Shown in pieces: positions 24,782 to 34,543 of a DNA stretch of 64,000 nucleotides (the first letter of the stretch is position 1; each line of letters begins with the position of its first letter). The DNA lies in NCBI GenBank assembly GCA_030524105.1, contig JAUNHE010000006.1, positions 1 through 64,000 on the forward strand, in the 5' to 3' direction. Both the position numbers and the translations under genes were made by a program. The DNA is from Rothia sp. (in: high G+C Gram-positive bacteria). GTDB lineage: Bacteria > Actinomycetota > Actinomycetes > Actinomycetales > Micrococcaceae. The notes under the pieces are model-generated. The model was not told where the DNA came from and made no database searches. It saw nothing but the letters and a program-made list of their open reading frames with translations.

Positions 24782-26379
24782 GCTTTGGCGTCCTCAGTGA
24801 TCAGTTCGGCGGCTCGTTCACCAATCATGTAGCAGGTGATATTGGGGTTAACCGTGGTGATCTCTGGCATGATCGAGGCGTCCGCAACTCGCAGGCCGCT
24901 GACCCCTTTAACCCGTAGCCGTGCATCTAGGGGAGCTAATTCGTCCCGGTCAGCCCCCATGCGCACTGTACCTACCGGGTGATAAACCGTGTTATGGCAG
25001 TCCCGGACGTAGGCTGCTAGCTCCTGGTCTGATTGCAGCTGCTCTCCGGGGAATTCTTCCTTACCCTTCCAGTCTGCTAAGGCCGGTTGGCTGGCAATTT
25101 CGCGGGCTTTACGGATCCCTTCAACCATAATTTTCATGTCATAGCCCTCTGGATCGGTAAAGTAGCGGGGATCCACCATGGGTTTATCTCTAAAGTCCAT
25201 AGACCGCAGACGAACGGTGCCTCGGGAGCGGGCGTGCGGAACGTTAGGGGTCAGGCAGAAGACGTTGTCTGTGCCCGGCATGCCGCGGCGTAGGGTGTGC
25301 ATATCAAAGTTAACGGAACCGTAGTGCATCATAAAGTTGGGCCGGCCAGGGAACTGCTCTTGCATGCCGGTTTCAAGGTTGGTGAAGATCCCGATTTCCC
25401 ACCACTGGGTGGACTGGCGAACCATAGGCTTTTTAGCCTGCCACTGAATGACTGCCTCCGGGTGATCCTGTAAGTTTTGCCCCACTCCGGGAGCGTCGAG
25501 CAGCGGCTCAATTCCCACGTCTTTGAGGTGCTCAGCGGGGCCGATTCCTGAGAGCATCAGCAGCTTAGGGGTGTCGATAGCTCCGGCAGAAATAATAATT
25601 TCAGCCCTGGCTTTTAGGATACGTTCCCTGCCAAAAGCGTGGGCTACTACTTCAAGGCCGACGGCTCGTTTATTGTTGTCAAAAAGGATTTTTTTGACCT
25701 GGGTATCGGTGAGCAGGTGCAGATTTTCCCGGTCTCTGATGGGGTGCAGGTAGGAGACGGAGGAGGAGCCGCGGGTGCCGTCGGCGCGCCGGTTGATCTG
25801 GAAAAAGTTTGCCCCTTCAACAACGGTTTTGCCACTGTTAAACTGGGCCCGGGGAATACCGGCCTGCTGGCAGGCTTCTAAGAGGGCCTGCCCACAGGGG
25901 TCCGTTCCTGGCACGTTCATAATGGGTACCGGTCCGCTGCTACCGTGGTGTTCGCCGCCTGGCTTATCGGCGTCCTGGTTGGTTTCTAGCTCTTTAAAAA
26001 GTCGGAAGGCCATCTGAGAGTTCCAGCCGCTGGCTCCGTATTTATTTTCCCAGTCATCCATATCTTCGGCTGGTGCCCAAAAGGCAATACAGGAGTTGTG
26101 CGACGAACAGCCCCCTAAAACTTTTGCCCTGGCCATGCGCATAAAGGAGTTTCCGTTTTCTTGCGGTTCTATGGGGTAGTCCCAGTCGTAACCAGATTCG
26201 AGCAGTTCCATCCAGCGGTCAAGCTGTAAGATCTGTTCAAGGCCGGCGTCGTCGGGGCCGGCCTCTACTAAAGCCACCTGTGCCTGTGGGTTCTTCTGGC
26301 TGAGCCTGGCAGCTAAGGCTGCACCGGAGGATCCGGCGCCAACCACAATATAGTCAAACTCCTCGTGTTCTTGCATCAT
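24778..26379 (-). CDS. betA: Choline dehydrogenase (GMC oxidoreductase)
   Basis: 533 residues. FDYIVVGAGSSGAALAARLS is the FAD-binding GxGxxG, with GMC signatures ARAKVLGGCSSHNSCIAFWA and SAGAIDTPKLLMLSGIGPAEHL, and the C-terminal active-site HNTVYHPVGTVRMG. Oxidises choline to betaine aldehyde. It is third in the order betT-betB-betA, 42 bases after betB, so the substrate assignment rests on the cluster. No TetR-type BetI regulator is present. Confidence 0.9.
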   Translation of the reverse strand: MMQEHEEFDYIVVGAGSSGAALAARLSQKNPQAQVALVEAGPDDAGLEQILQLDRWMELLESGYDWDYPIEPQENGNSFMRMARAKVLGGCSSHNSCIAFWAPAEDMDDWENKYGASGWNSQMAFRLFKELETNQDADKPGGEHHGSSGPVPIMNVPGTDPCGQALLEACQQAGIPRAQFNSGKTVVEGANFFQINRRADGTRGSSSVSYLHPIRDRENLHLLTDTQVKKILFDNNKRAVGLEVVAHAFGRERILKARAEIIISAGAIDTPKLLMLSGIGPAEHLKDVGIEPLLDAPGVGQNLQDHPEAVIQWQAKKPMVRQSTQWWEIGIFTNLETGMQEQFPGRPNFMMHYGSVNFDMHTLRRGMPGTDNVFCLTPNVPHARSRGTVRLRSMDFRDKPMVDPRYFTDPEGYDMKIMVEGIRKAREIASQPALADWKGKEEFPGEQLQSDQELAAYVRDCHNTVYHPVGTVRMGADRDELAPLDARLRVKGVSGLRVADASIMPEITTVNPNITCYMIGERAAELITEDAKA

Positions 26380-26421
26380 TGTTTCCTTTCCTTCGGTGAA
26401 CCTTGTCTCGGTCCTGCCCCG

Positions 26422-27894
26422 TTAGTGGCTGCTAAACCAGTTGGTTACTGCCGGGGCGGTGTTGTGGTAGATATGCTTTGTTTCGGTGTATTCTGCTAGC
26501 CCCTGCAGGCCTAGCTCCCTGCCTATACCGGATTGTTTCATGCCACCCCACTCGGCCTGGGGCAGGTAGGGGTGAAAATCGTTGATCCAGATGGTACCGT
26601 GCCTAAGTTGGCCGGCAATGCGTTCTGCCCTGCCGGCGTCCTGGGTCCAGACGGCCCCAGCCAGGCCGTACAGGGTGTCGTTGGCGGTGGCTACTGCTTC
26701 AGCTTCGTCTTTAAAAGTTTCAACGGTCACTACGGGCCCAAAGGCTTCGTCTCGAACCAGGGACATGCCGCGGCGCACCCGATCCAGCACTGTTGGCTGG
26801 TAGAAGTGTCCTTGGCTAAGCTGGCCTTGGGTGGCGGGCTGGCCGCCACAGCGTAGTCTTGCTCCTTCTGCCAGGCCGGCTTGGACGTAGGCGTGCACTT
26901 TAGCCAGATGCTGGGCAGAGATCAAGGCGCCCGTTTCTGCTTCTTGATCAAAAGGTCCGCCCAGGCGAATCTGCTGGGCGCGGCGGACAAGTTCATCGGT
27001 GAACTGCTGGGCAATAGAATCTTGAACAATAATTCGGGCACCGGCGGAGCAGACCTGGCCGGAGTGGACAAAGGCACCGTTGAGGGCGTTATCAAGGGCA
27101 GCGTCAAAGTCGGCGTCGGCAAAAATAACATTAGGGTTTTTACCCCCTAATTCCAGGGCAAGCTTTTTGACGGTTGCTGCGGCTGCTGCAGCAATCTTGC
27201 GGCCGGTAACCAGACCGCCGGTAAAGGAGATGAGGTCAACGTCTGGATGGGAGGCTAGCGGTGCACCCGCCTGGTCCCCGGCGCCCAGGACCAGGTTGGC
27301 CACCCCTGCTGGCAGTCCTAGCTGATCCAGGATCTCAAAAAGGAGGATGGCGGTGTGGGGGGTCAGTTCTGAGGGTTTGAGCACCAGGGTATTGCCTGCG
27401 GCGAGGGCGGGAGCCACCTTCCAGGCGGCCTGAAGGAGCGGGTAGTTCCAGGGGGTGATCATGGCGCAGACGCCCACCGGTTCGTACACAATTTTGGAGG
27501 CAATGCTGCTGCTGCCAGCATCTACCAGGCGTCCGGCCTGCTGGCCGGCCATTTTGCCGTAGTAGTTAAAACAGGCGGCAATATCGTCCATGTCGATTTG
27601 GGATTCAACCAGCCGTTTACCGGTATCTAGGGATTCTGCCCGGGCAAATTCTTCCTTACGTTTTTGGATCTGCTCGGCTACCGCCCGCAAAAAATCCCCT
27701 CGTTGGGCTGCACTAAGCTGCCAGCTGCCCCGATCAAAGGCTTCTCTAGCTGCGGCGATAGCCCGCTCGGTGTCTTCTGGGCCAGCCTCACTGACCTGGC
27801 CCACAAAGCTGCCGTCGGCCGGGCAGCTAATGCTTCGGGTCTGCCCCTGGGCTGCCGCCTGCCAGCTACCTTTGATGTAGAGGGTTTTAGTCAT
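26422..27894 (-). CDS. betB: Betaine-aldehyde dehydrogenase
   Basis: 490 residues from the ATG at 27894 (GGAAG upstream), which overlaps the betT stop by 8 bases; the longer frame from 27981 reads into betT and has no family match. Aldehyde dehydrogenase motifs: ITPWNYPLLQAAWKVAPALAAGN, LELGGKNPNVIF (catalytic Glu) and HSGQVCSAGARIIVQ (catalytic Cys), plus GRELGLQGLAEYTETKHIY at the C-terminus. Oxidises betaine aldehyde to glycine betaine with NAD(P). Confidence 0.93.
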   Translation of the reverse strand: MTKTLYIKGSWQAAAQGQTRSISCPADGSFVGQVSEAGPEDTERAIAAAREAFDRGSWQLSAAQRGDFLRAVAEQIQKRKEEFARAESLDTGKRLVESQIDMDDIAACFNYYGKMAGQQAGRLVDAGSSSIASKIVYEPVGVCAMITPWNYPLLQAAWKVAPALAAGNTLVLKPSELTPHTAILLFEILDQLGLPAGVANLVLGAGDQAGAPLASHPDVDLISFTGGLVTGRKIAAAAAATVKKLALELGGKNPNVIFADADFDAALDNALNGAFVHSGQVCSAGARIIVQDSIAQQFTDELVRRAQQIRLGGPFDQEAETGALISAQHLAKVHAYVQAGLAEGARLRCGGQPATQGQLSQGHFYQPTVLDRVRRGMSLVRDEAFGPVVTVETFKDEAEAVATANDTLYGLAGAVWTQDAGRAERIAGQLRHGTIWINDFHPYLPQAEWGGMKQSGIGRELGLQGLAEYTETKHIYHNTAPAVTNWFSSH

Positions 27895-30112
27895 GATTTT
27901 CTTCCTTCTTCTGCTGATTTTTAGTCTCTGGGCTGTCTCTAAAGTCTGCCGACCAGTCTGTAACGGTAAGGTCTGGTCCAATAATCTGGGTTGCTCCTGT
28001 AACGGGGGCGCTACCCTGGGCTACTTCTACCGGGGTTGTGCCGGAGAGTCTAATAAACTCTAGGTGCCGTTCATGGTTGTCAAGGATGTCGTGGATGAGC
28101 TGATCCTTGGTGTAGCCGTAGATGTTGTAGCCGCGGGAGCCGGTGATAGCAAAAGGTTCCAACCTAAAGTAGATATCGTCTTCCTTGCCGCTGGCCAGCA
28201 GATAGGTGGGTGTTTGGCTGGCTACAGGGTAGACCTGGTAGCAAAAGTCCTGCTCCCCCTCCATATATTCCACAAGGGATATATAGGGGAGTTGGGTGAC
28301 ATCGTCATGGCCAGAATCAATGTGGGCCTTGACTCCCTCCTCTTGCAGGGCCCGGGCAACGTCTTCGATGGCTGGGCTAACAACCTCTGCCATGTAACGT
28401 TTGATGGCCTTTTGGCCCGGGTAGGATACGGAACGAGCCAGCCGCTGCCGCCAATTACGCTGATCCGAGGCAGGGCCTATGGTCATCAGCCGGTTGGAGG
28501 CCTGAATACCTGCCAGGGCTGCTCTTTGTGAATCTAGCTGGTGGCGCTCTACCCGCAGGGCCTTCCAGAGCCCAAACATAACCAGGTAGAGCACCAGGGC
28601 AAAGGGCAGGCCAAAAACAATCGTTGCTGCCTGCAAGGTTGCTATTCCACCAATGAGCAGCATGGCCGCTGTCAGCAGGCCGGTTGCTATAGCCCAGAAA
28701 ACTCGCATCCAGGCTGGTCCGTCCTGGTGGGGGTCCTCAATCTTGCTGGCAAAGTTGGACATGACCAGGGCACCAGAATCTGCACTGGTGACGTAAAAGA
28801 GCAGGCCGGTAAAGGTGGCTACAGCTGCGGCCGGAACTGCACCGGGGTATTGTTCGAGGAGGGCATAAAAAGCCCGCTCTGGCTCTGCCAGCACACGCTG
28901 GCCAAAGTCCTGGTTCCCTTGCTGGTAAATCAGCTCCAGGGCAGCGTTGCCAAAGATAGAGATCCACAGGAGGATAAAGGCAAAGGGGATGGTCATGGTG
29001 CCAAGAACAAATTCCCGGATTGTTCTACCCCGGGAGATGCGGGCTAAAAAGAGGCCAACAAAGGGTGACCAAGCCACCCACCAGGCCCAGAAGAAGAGGG
29101 TCCAGCTGTTCATCCACTGGCTTGGGTGGTCATAGGCCATGGTGTTGAGACTCATCCCAGGGAAACGGCTCAGGTAGTCACCGGTGTTCATGACAATAGC
29201 GTTCATGATAGTTTCGGTTTTTCCCATGATGAGGACGTAGAGCATCAGCAGTAGGGCTAAGAGAACGTTAAGTTCCGAGAGTCGGCGAATGCCTTTGTCA
29301 ACTCCGGATACCGCCGAGGCTATGGCCAGGGTTACCGAAACAAGGATCAGGCCAAGCTGGATACTGTTGCCCTGCGGCCAGCCAAAAAGAAACTGCAGAC
29401 CGTAGTTGATTTGTACTACCCCAATACCCAGGGAGGTGGCCACACCAAAGACCGTCCCTAGAAGGGCTGAGATGTCTACCGCGTCGCCCATGCGGCCCTG
29501 GATACGTTTACCGATCATGGGGTAGAGGGCTGAACGAATAGAAAGGGGAAGGTTATATCGGAAAGCAAAATAGCCAAAAGCCATTCCCATGAGCGCATAC
29601 ATGGCCCAGCCGGTGATGCCGTAATGGAAGAGGGTCCAGACCACGGCCTGACGGGCCACCTCTAGGTTTTGGCCGCTACCCTGCGGCGGTGTGTAGTACT
29701 GAACAACCGGTTCTAGTACAGAATAAAACATGAGGTCCACACCGATACCGGCGGCAAAGAGCATGGCGGCCCAGGAAAAGAGGGGGTATTGGGGTCGGGA
29801 GTGGTCTGGACCCAGGCGAATATTGCCCTGTTTTCCGCCGGCTAGCATGAGGATAAAAACCACAACGGCTGTGGCAGTCAGAATGTAAAACCAGCCGAAG
29901 CTACTGGCGACCCAGCCGACGACGGCCTCCAGGACTGTTTGGGCGCTGGCTGGCCAGATAAGTGCCCAGAGGGAGATGGCAACAACTCCCAGCGCCGCCC
30001 CAGCAAAAACCCGCCAGTTGATGGGGAGTTTTTCTGTGCCCTGAATTTTGCTGCTGCCTGCTAGCTGTTTGCCCTCTGCTGCTGGTGAAGGCGTGTGGTT
30101 TTCATGATTCAT
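27887..30112 (-). CDS. betT: BCCT-family choline/betaine transporter
   Basis: 741 residues: twelve helices with the BCCT signature FFWAWWVAWSPFVGLFLARISRGRTIREFVLG, followed by a cytoplasmic C-terminal domain of about 200 residues (HLEFIRLSG near the end). The long tail is typical of BetT-type choline carriers, where it takes part in osmotic control. First gene of the bet operon, overlapping betB. Imports choline for conversion to betaine. Confidence 0.92.
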   Translation of the reverse strand: MNHENHTPSPAAEGKQLAGSSKIQGTEKLPINWRVFAGAALGVVAISLWALIWPASAQTVLEAVVGWVASSFGWFYILTATAVVVFILMLAGGKQGNIRLGPDHSRPQYPLFSWAAMLFAAGIGVDLMFYSVLEPVVQYYTPPQGSGQNLEVARQAVVWTLFHYGITGWAMYALMGMAFGYFAFRYNLPLSIRSALYPMIGKRIQGRMGDAVDISALLGTVFGVATSLGIGVVQINYGLQFLFGWPQGNSIQLGLILVSVTLAIASAVSGVDKGIRRLSELNVLLALLLMLYVLIMGKTETIMNAIVMNTGDYLSRFPGMSLNTMAYDHPSQWMNSWTLFFWAWWVAWSPFVGLFLARISRGRTIREFVLGTMTIPFAFILLWISIFGNAALELIYQQGNQDFGQRVLAEPERAFYALLEQYPGAVPAAAVATFTGLLFYVTSADSGALVMSNFASKIEDPHQDGPAWMRVFWAIATGLLTAAMLLIGGIATLQAATIVFGLPFALVLYLVMFGLWKALRVERHQLDSQRAALAGIQASNRLMTIGPASDQRNWRQRLARSVSYPGQKAIKRYMAEVVSPAIEDVARALQEEGVKAHIDSGHDDVTQLPYISLVEYMEGEQDFCYQVYPVASQTPTYLLASGKEDDIYFRLEPFAITGSRGYNIYGYTKDQLIHDILDNHERHLEFIRLSGTTPVEVAQGSAPVTGATQIIGPDLTVTDWSADFRDSPETKNQQKKEENHD

Positions 30113-30219
30113 CCCTGCCTCCTCAGCTACCTGTTGGAACCTTATATTGATGGAACAGCTGTCAATCTACCACATAGAAGCTTGCTTATAAGTGGTGTCT
30201 GTCATCAATACAGGCCACC

Positions 30220-30270
30220 TAGCCTGCTATCCCAGGGGCTGGTAAGCCCTTATAAAAAGATAGCAGGCTA
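30220..30270. terminator. Nested hairpin between the bet operon and secreted-protein genes
   Basis: TAGCCTGCTATC (30220-30231) pairs perfectly with GATAGCAGGCTA (30259-30270); an inner stem GGGCT/AGCCC lies in the loop. It lies 29 bases beyond the stop of the minus-strand gene at 30299. There is no clear U-run, so it may stop transcription or shield mRNA ends. Confidence 0.5.
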
Positions 30271-30298
30271 GAGATAGGAGCGTCATACAGGGCGGGGC

Positions 30299-31699
30299 TT
30301 ACTGCCGGTAGGCGCGGTCGGGGTTCTCTCGACGCCAGGTATCGTAGACTTCTTGGGCCTGAGGACTAAGAGTGATGACGGCATCTTCGATGGCCCTGGC
30401 ATTAAAGGTGTACTTACCGGCAAAGGGGTCGGCGTCACCGGTAAAGGGATTGACCGGTAGCTTCCAGCGTGCGCTACCGTTTTCAAAACGCTGTACCAGG
30501 TAGACAGCACCTTGCTGAACAACAGTTCGCGCCTCAGCAACGGGTACGCCCAGGAGCGCTTCTTTCTCTATTTTACCGGTGATTTCCTGCGACCAACGAG
30601 CAAACTGCCCAAAGCCAACAGGGTCCCACTGGCTAGCCATCCGGCCTAGCCAGGGAGAATGGTAGGCTCTGGCTCCGGGTGCTGGTTTACCGTCCTCCGT
30701 GGCTTTGATGACTATCAGGCTGTCGCCATCTTGCACGTAGAGGGCTCCCCCTTTATCATCGGGCATGCCTGGGCTTTGAACATGGGTTGCCCGGGACCAG
30801 TCCACCGAGGCGGGGTCGCGTGGCTCCCACTCTGGCTCCCGATTAATATAGTCGCTGTAGATGAGCTTGCCGTCTTTAGAAACGTCATACTGGATGGAGT
30901 TCTGCCCTATTCCTTGTACTTCAACTTCCTCTCCGTTGTCACGTTGGAAATAGCTGATTTGATGCTGGATGCCGTACCTACCGGTATTTCCGGTGTCGTG
31001 GTAGCCCGTGATGGCACCGAAGAGATTCGGGTTTTGCCTGTACTCCTCATAGACCCTGGGAGTTACTGCCCCGATGCGTCCACTGCGGGTGTCAAAGAGG
31101 AGGAAGAGATGTTCTTCTTCACTCACATAGGTGGTCTCAGAAATTTTGGTGAAGTCCCCTTTAAAAGAGCGAATTTCGTACCCCGTGTTGTAGTGCTTGG
31201 CTGCCGCCTTGGCCCCGTCGAGGTTAAGTTTGGTCTCAGGGCTAGCTAACTCTCCCTTGCTGTCCACCGGGGTTTTATCCCAGGTTACCGTTCCACCGTA
31301 GAATTCCTGACGACTAGTATTGCCTTCCCATTGGGCGGCTGCTATAGGGTAACCCATTCCTTGGTGAAGGATAATTTTTAAGTCGTTTTCTGACTTACCG
31401 TGAGCCCAGGCTACTTCGAAGGCCTGGGCGTCAGCCTTGGGTTTACCCTGTCCTTGGGCAGCTATCATGTAGGCTGAGTTTTCTGTATTGTGCACCAGGA
31501 CGTTTACTCCCGATGCGACAGATACGTATAGCGCCTGAGACCAGTCAATGTTTGCTGGATCTTCCATATCTTGAGTGGTTACCTTGGTCATTGCCTGGCC
31601 AGCTGGCTGGCTTGGCTGAGCCAGACCTGGGCAGGCCGTACCCGCCAGTAAAGCTGTGCAAACAAAGGCTATACTCAGGCCTTGAATTGGTTTTGACAT
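30299..31699 (-). CDS. Secreted protein of an unrecognised paralogous family, member 1
   Basis: 466 residues. Signal peptide MSKPIQGLSIAFVCTALLAGTACPGLAQP; the Cys is not in a proper lipobox and one paralogue lacks it, so cleavage after LAQ is more likely. The mature part appears to hold two related modules: DWSQALYV...NSAYMIAAQGQGKPKADAQAFEVAWAHG and DWSRATHV...GGALYVQDGDSLIVIKATEDGKPAPGARAYHSPWLG, joined by a middle part with LLFDTRSGRIGAVTPRVYEEYRQNPNLFGAI. AAGGAG precedes the ATG. Last of three tandem genes. Function unknown; no enzyme motif seen. Confidence 0.8.
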   Translation of the reverse strand: MSKPIQGLSIAFVCTALLAGTACPGLAQPSQPAGQAMTKVTTQDMEDPANIDWSQALYVSVASGVNVLVHNTENSAYMIAAQGQGKPKADAQAFEVAWAHGKSENDLKIILHQGMGYPIAAAQWEGNTSRQEFYGGTVTWDKTPVDSKGELASPETKLNLDGAKAAAKHYNTGYEIRSFKGDFTKISETTYVSEEEHLFLLFDTRSGRIGAVTPRVYEEYRQNPNLFGAITGYHDTGNTGRYGIQHQISYFQRDNGEEVEVQGIGQNSIQYDVSKDGKLIYSDYINREPEWEPRDPASVDWSRATHVQSPGMPDDKGGALYVQDGDSLIVIKATEDGKPAPGARAYHSPWLGRMASQWDPVGFGQFARWSQEITGKIEKEALLGVPVAEARTVVQQGAVYLVQRFENGSARWKLPVNPFTGDADPFAGKYTFNARAIEDAVITLSPQAQEVYDTWRRENPDRAYRQ

Positions 31700-31733
31700 G
31701 TGATTCTCCTTGTTTATTTAGTAGAGGTATTGC

Positions 31734-33122
31734 TTACCACTGTGGGGAGTTTTCTTTTTTCCAGGCCTCGTAGGCTGCCTGAGCCTGCGGGTCCAGGGTA
31801 ATTTCACCCCCCGCTAAGTCTGATTCGTTGAAGTGGTGCTTGCCAGCGAAGGGATCTATACGACCGGTAAAGGGGTTAAGCGGTAACTCCCACTTGACGC
31901 TGCCATTTTCAAAACGCTGCACCGAGTAGGTAACACCCTCCTCAACTACGGTCTGGGCTTGGGCAACAGGAGCCCCCAGGACTGCCTGCTGGTTAATGGT
32001 GTCCCATATTCTGTGGCTCCATAGAGCGAACTCGCTGTAGTTGTGGAGAGTCCAGCGGGTGGCACTCCGGCCCAGCCAGGGGCAATGGTAGGCTTTGGCC
32101 CCGGGAGCCGGCTCACCGTCCGCCGTAGCTTTGATAATGATCATGTCATCGCCGTCCTGCAGGTAGAGGGCCCCGCCTTCGTCGTCGGGCAGGCCAGGAA
32201 TTGGTGTATAAACTCCCTCGGACCAGTCCACCGAATCTGGGTTGATCTGGGTCTGCTTCGAATCCCGGTCAACGTAGTCACGGTAGACTAATTCCCCCGA
32301 CTTATAGACCTCGTATCGAAGGGAAGCTTTACCTACTTCTCGGACGTGAACCCTCTCGTCCTTGCCCCGCTCAAAATAACTGATTTGATTCCGAAGACCA
32401 TACCGGCCTTCTCCGCTGTCGTGGTAGCCTATGATCGCCCCAAAAAGACCCGGGTTTTTACGGTACTCCTCATAAACCCTGGGAGTCACCGCCCCTATAG
32501 ACCCGCTGCGGGTATCAAAAAGCAGCACTAGGTCCTGGCCTTTTTCGGCGTAGGTGGTTTTAGAGATCTTGGTAAAGTTACCGCTAAAAAAGGACAACTG
32601 GCCACCCGTGCGGTAGTCGCGGGCAGCTACCTTGGCTCCTTGGAGGTTTAACTTAATAGAAAGGCCACCCCCCTTCTGCCAGGTGACCTTTCCACCGGAG
32701 AAGTTTTGGCTGCTGACATTACCCTTCCAGCGGGCAGCACCAGTAGGGTAGCCAATTGCGGTGCTTAAGATGTTCCCCAGCTCTTCTACCGTTTTACCGT
32801 GGGCCCAGACCACCTCGAAGGCCCGGGTCCCTTTTTTAGGAACACCGGCTGCCTCTGCAGCAACCATATAGGCTGAGTCCCCTGTATCGTAGACCAGCAC
32901 CGGGCTCCCCACCCTAGGGAAGATATATCTAGACTTTGACCAGTCAATACTGACTGGGTTTTTGACCTTAGCCGCCAATACTTCCTGGCCATTAGCTGCC
33001 TCGCTCAGGGCGGCAGGTGGCTGGGCTGTTTCTGTTGGTTGAGCAAGTGTCGGGCAGGCCGTGCCCATCAGTAAAGCTGTGCAAACAAAAGCTAGGCTCA
33101 AACCTTGAATTGGTTTTGACAT
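31734..33122 (-). CDS. Secreted protein of an unrecognised paralogous family, member 2
   Basis: 462 residues from the ATG at 33122 (AAGGAG upstream; the frame is open to 33152). Colinear with member 1 over the whole length: signal peptide (ALLMGTACPTLAQP), first module (DSAYMVAAEAAGVPKKGTRAFEVVWAHG), middle (LLFDTRSGSIGAVTPRVYEEYRKNPGLFGAIIGYHDSGEGRYGLRNQISYFERG), second module (GGALYLQDGDDMIIIKATADGEPAPGAKAYHCPWLGRSATRW), and end (GSVKWELPLNPFTGRIDPFAGKHHF). Lies 35 bases before member 1, probably one transcript. Confidence 0.8.
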   Translation of the reverse strand: MSKPIQGLSLAFVCTALLMGTACPTLAQPTETAQPPAALSEAANGQEVLAAKVKNPVSIDWSKSRYIFPRVGSPVLVYDTGDSAYMVAAEAAGVPKKGTRAFEVVWAHGKTVEELGNILSTAIGYPTGAARWKGNVSSQNFSGGKVTWQKGGGLSIKLNLQGAKVAARDYRTGGQLSFFSGNFTKISKTTYAEKGQDLVLLFDTRSGSIGAVTPRVYEEYRKNPGLFGAIIGYHDSGEGRYGLRNQISYFERGKDERVHVREVGKASLRYEVYKSGELVYRDYVDRDSKQTQINPDSVDWSEGVYTPIPGLPDDEGGALYLQDGDDMIIIKATADGEPAPGAKAYHCPWLGRSATRWTLHNYSEFALWSHRIWDTINQQAVLGAPVAQAQTVVEEGVTYSVQRFENGSVKWELPLNPFTGRIDPFAGKHHFNESDLAGGEITLDPQAQAAYEAWKKENSPQW

Positions 33123-33346
33123 GTGATTCTCCTTAGAGGCTCCTGCTAGCACCAGAAAAATCTGCCGCCTTGCTTCTTTGCAATAGCGGTTTTATATCTG
33201 GTACTTACAACTGTGATAGTACCTCAAAAGGGTGGCAATAGATCCAGCATTATTGTGGGCAAATACCCATCTGATTAGTGGAAACTTGCCAGCATGCCGG
33301 TCAGTTTTATACCGGAAGCTAGCCTGCCAGCAGATAAGCGGGCCCT

Positions 33347-34354
33347 CTATTTTGAGCCCGGGCGAGGATGCTCACGAACCCAGGCATCGTAGGCTGCCTG
33401 AGCCTGTGGAGTGAGAGTGATCGTAGCGTTTTTTACCCCACCGGTATTAAAGTGATACCTGCCAATAAAGGGATCAATCTCACCGGTAAAGGGATTAATC
33501 GGCAGCTCCCACTGGGCAGTACCGTTTTCAAAACGCTGAACCAGGTAAACAACCCCTTGCTGAACGACAATCTTTTCCTTCGCAACGGGTACACCCAAGA
33601 CCGCTTCCTTATAGAGCGTGTAGTAGGGCTGATCAGACCAGGTATCAAACTGGGTGAACCCGTGAAGGCCCCTCCACAAAAATTCGCTCCGCCCCAGCCA
33701 GAGAGAGCGGTAGGCCCTAGCCCCGGGAACAGGTTTATGGTCTTCCGTGGCTTTGATGATGATCACGCTGGCTCCATCTCGCACGATAAGGGCTCCCCCT
33801 TTTTCACCGGGCAGCCCCGGAGTTGACCTGTATCTTGCTTGAGACCAGTCTACTGAGGCCGGGTCGCGCGGCTCCCATTCTGGCTCCCGATTAATATAGT
33901 CGCGATAGATGAGCTTGCCATCCTTAAAAACCTCATACCGAAGGGAGGCCCGTCCTACTTCTCGCACCTCAACTATTTCACCGTTGTCACGTCGGAAATA
34001 ACTGATTCGGTCCCGAATACCGTACCTGCCCTCTCCGCTGTCGTAGTAGCCTATGATCGCCCCAAAAAGATCCATGTTGTGCCGGTAGCCCTCATATACC
34101 TGAAGGGTAACCGCCCCAAGACGCCCGCTGCGAGTATCGTAGAGAAAAACCAGATCCCTGCCGTGATAAGCATAGGTAGTCTCAGAAATCTGGGTGAAGC
34201 TTCCATTAAAACACATAAGTTGGTAGACGATGCGCGAGCACCGTGAATCCGTCCCGTCCGCGTCCACCGGTTGAGCAAGCCCGGGGTAGGCCATACCTAT
34301 TAACAAGGCGGTAGAAAGACACATTATACGAAGACCCTGCATGATGTGCGCCAT
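33347..34354 (-). CDS. Secreted protein of the same family, shortened member 3
   Basis: 335 residues. The signal peptide MAHIMQGLRIMCLSTALLIGMAYPGLAQP lacks the cysteine of its paralogues. After about 20 unique residues (DADGTDSRCSRIVYQLMCF) it joins the family at NGSFTQISETTYAYHGRDLVFLYDTRSGRLGAVTLQVYEGYR and continues to the end, so the first module (about 130 residues) is missing. CAAGGAGA precedes the ATG at 34354. A 224-base spacer separates it from member 2, so it may have its own promoter. Confidence 0.78.
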   Translation of the reverse strand: MAHIMQGLRIMCLSTALLIGMAYPGLAQPVDADGTDSRCSRIVYQLMCFNGSFTQISETTYAYHGRDLVFLYDTRSGRLGAVTLQVYEGYRHNMDLFGAIIGYYDSGEGRYGIRDRISYFRRDNGEIVEVREVGRASLRYEVFKDGKLIYRDYINREPEWEPRDPASVDWSQARYRSTPGLPGEKGGALIVRDGASVIIIKATEDHKPVPGARAYRSLWLGRSEFLWRGLHGFTQFDTWSDQPYYTLYKEAVLGVPVAKEKIVVQQGVVYLVQRFENGTAQWELPINPFTGEIDPFIGRYHFNTGGVKNATITLTPQAQAAYDAWVREHPRPGSK

Positions 34355-34543
34355 GGCTATTCTCCTTGGGGGGATGAAGATATCGGCAGACCAATGCGCT
34401 GCCAGACTCCTTTGTGGCAGCAGATTTATATCTGGTAATTACGACTATTCCAGATTCCAGAAGGGGTGGCAAGAGTTCAGCTCTTCTTATGAAAAAATAC
34501 AGCTTTTATGACGCATCAAGACGGCACCACCTCTTGAAGACCG

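Noticed and set aside
30299-33122. Lipoprotein signal (GTAC) in the secreted paralogues
   Set aside because: The residue at -3 is Gly rather than Leu/Val/Ile and member 3 lacks the Cys, so ordinary signal peptidase cleavage after LAQ is more likely.
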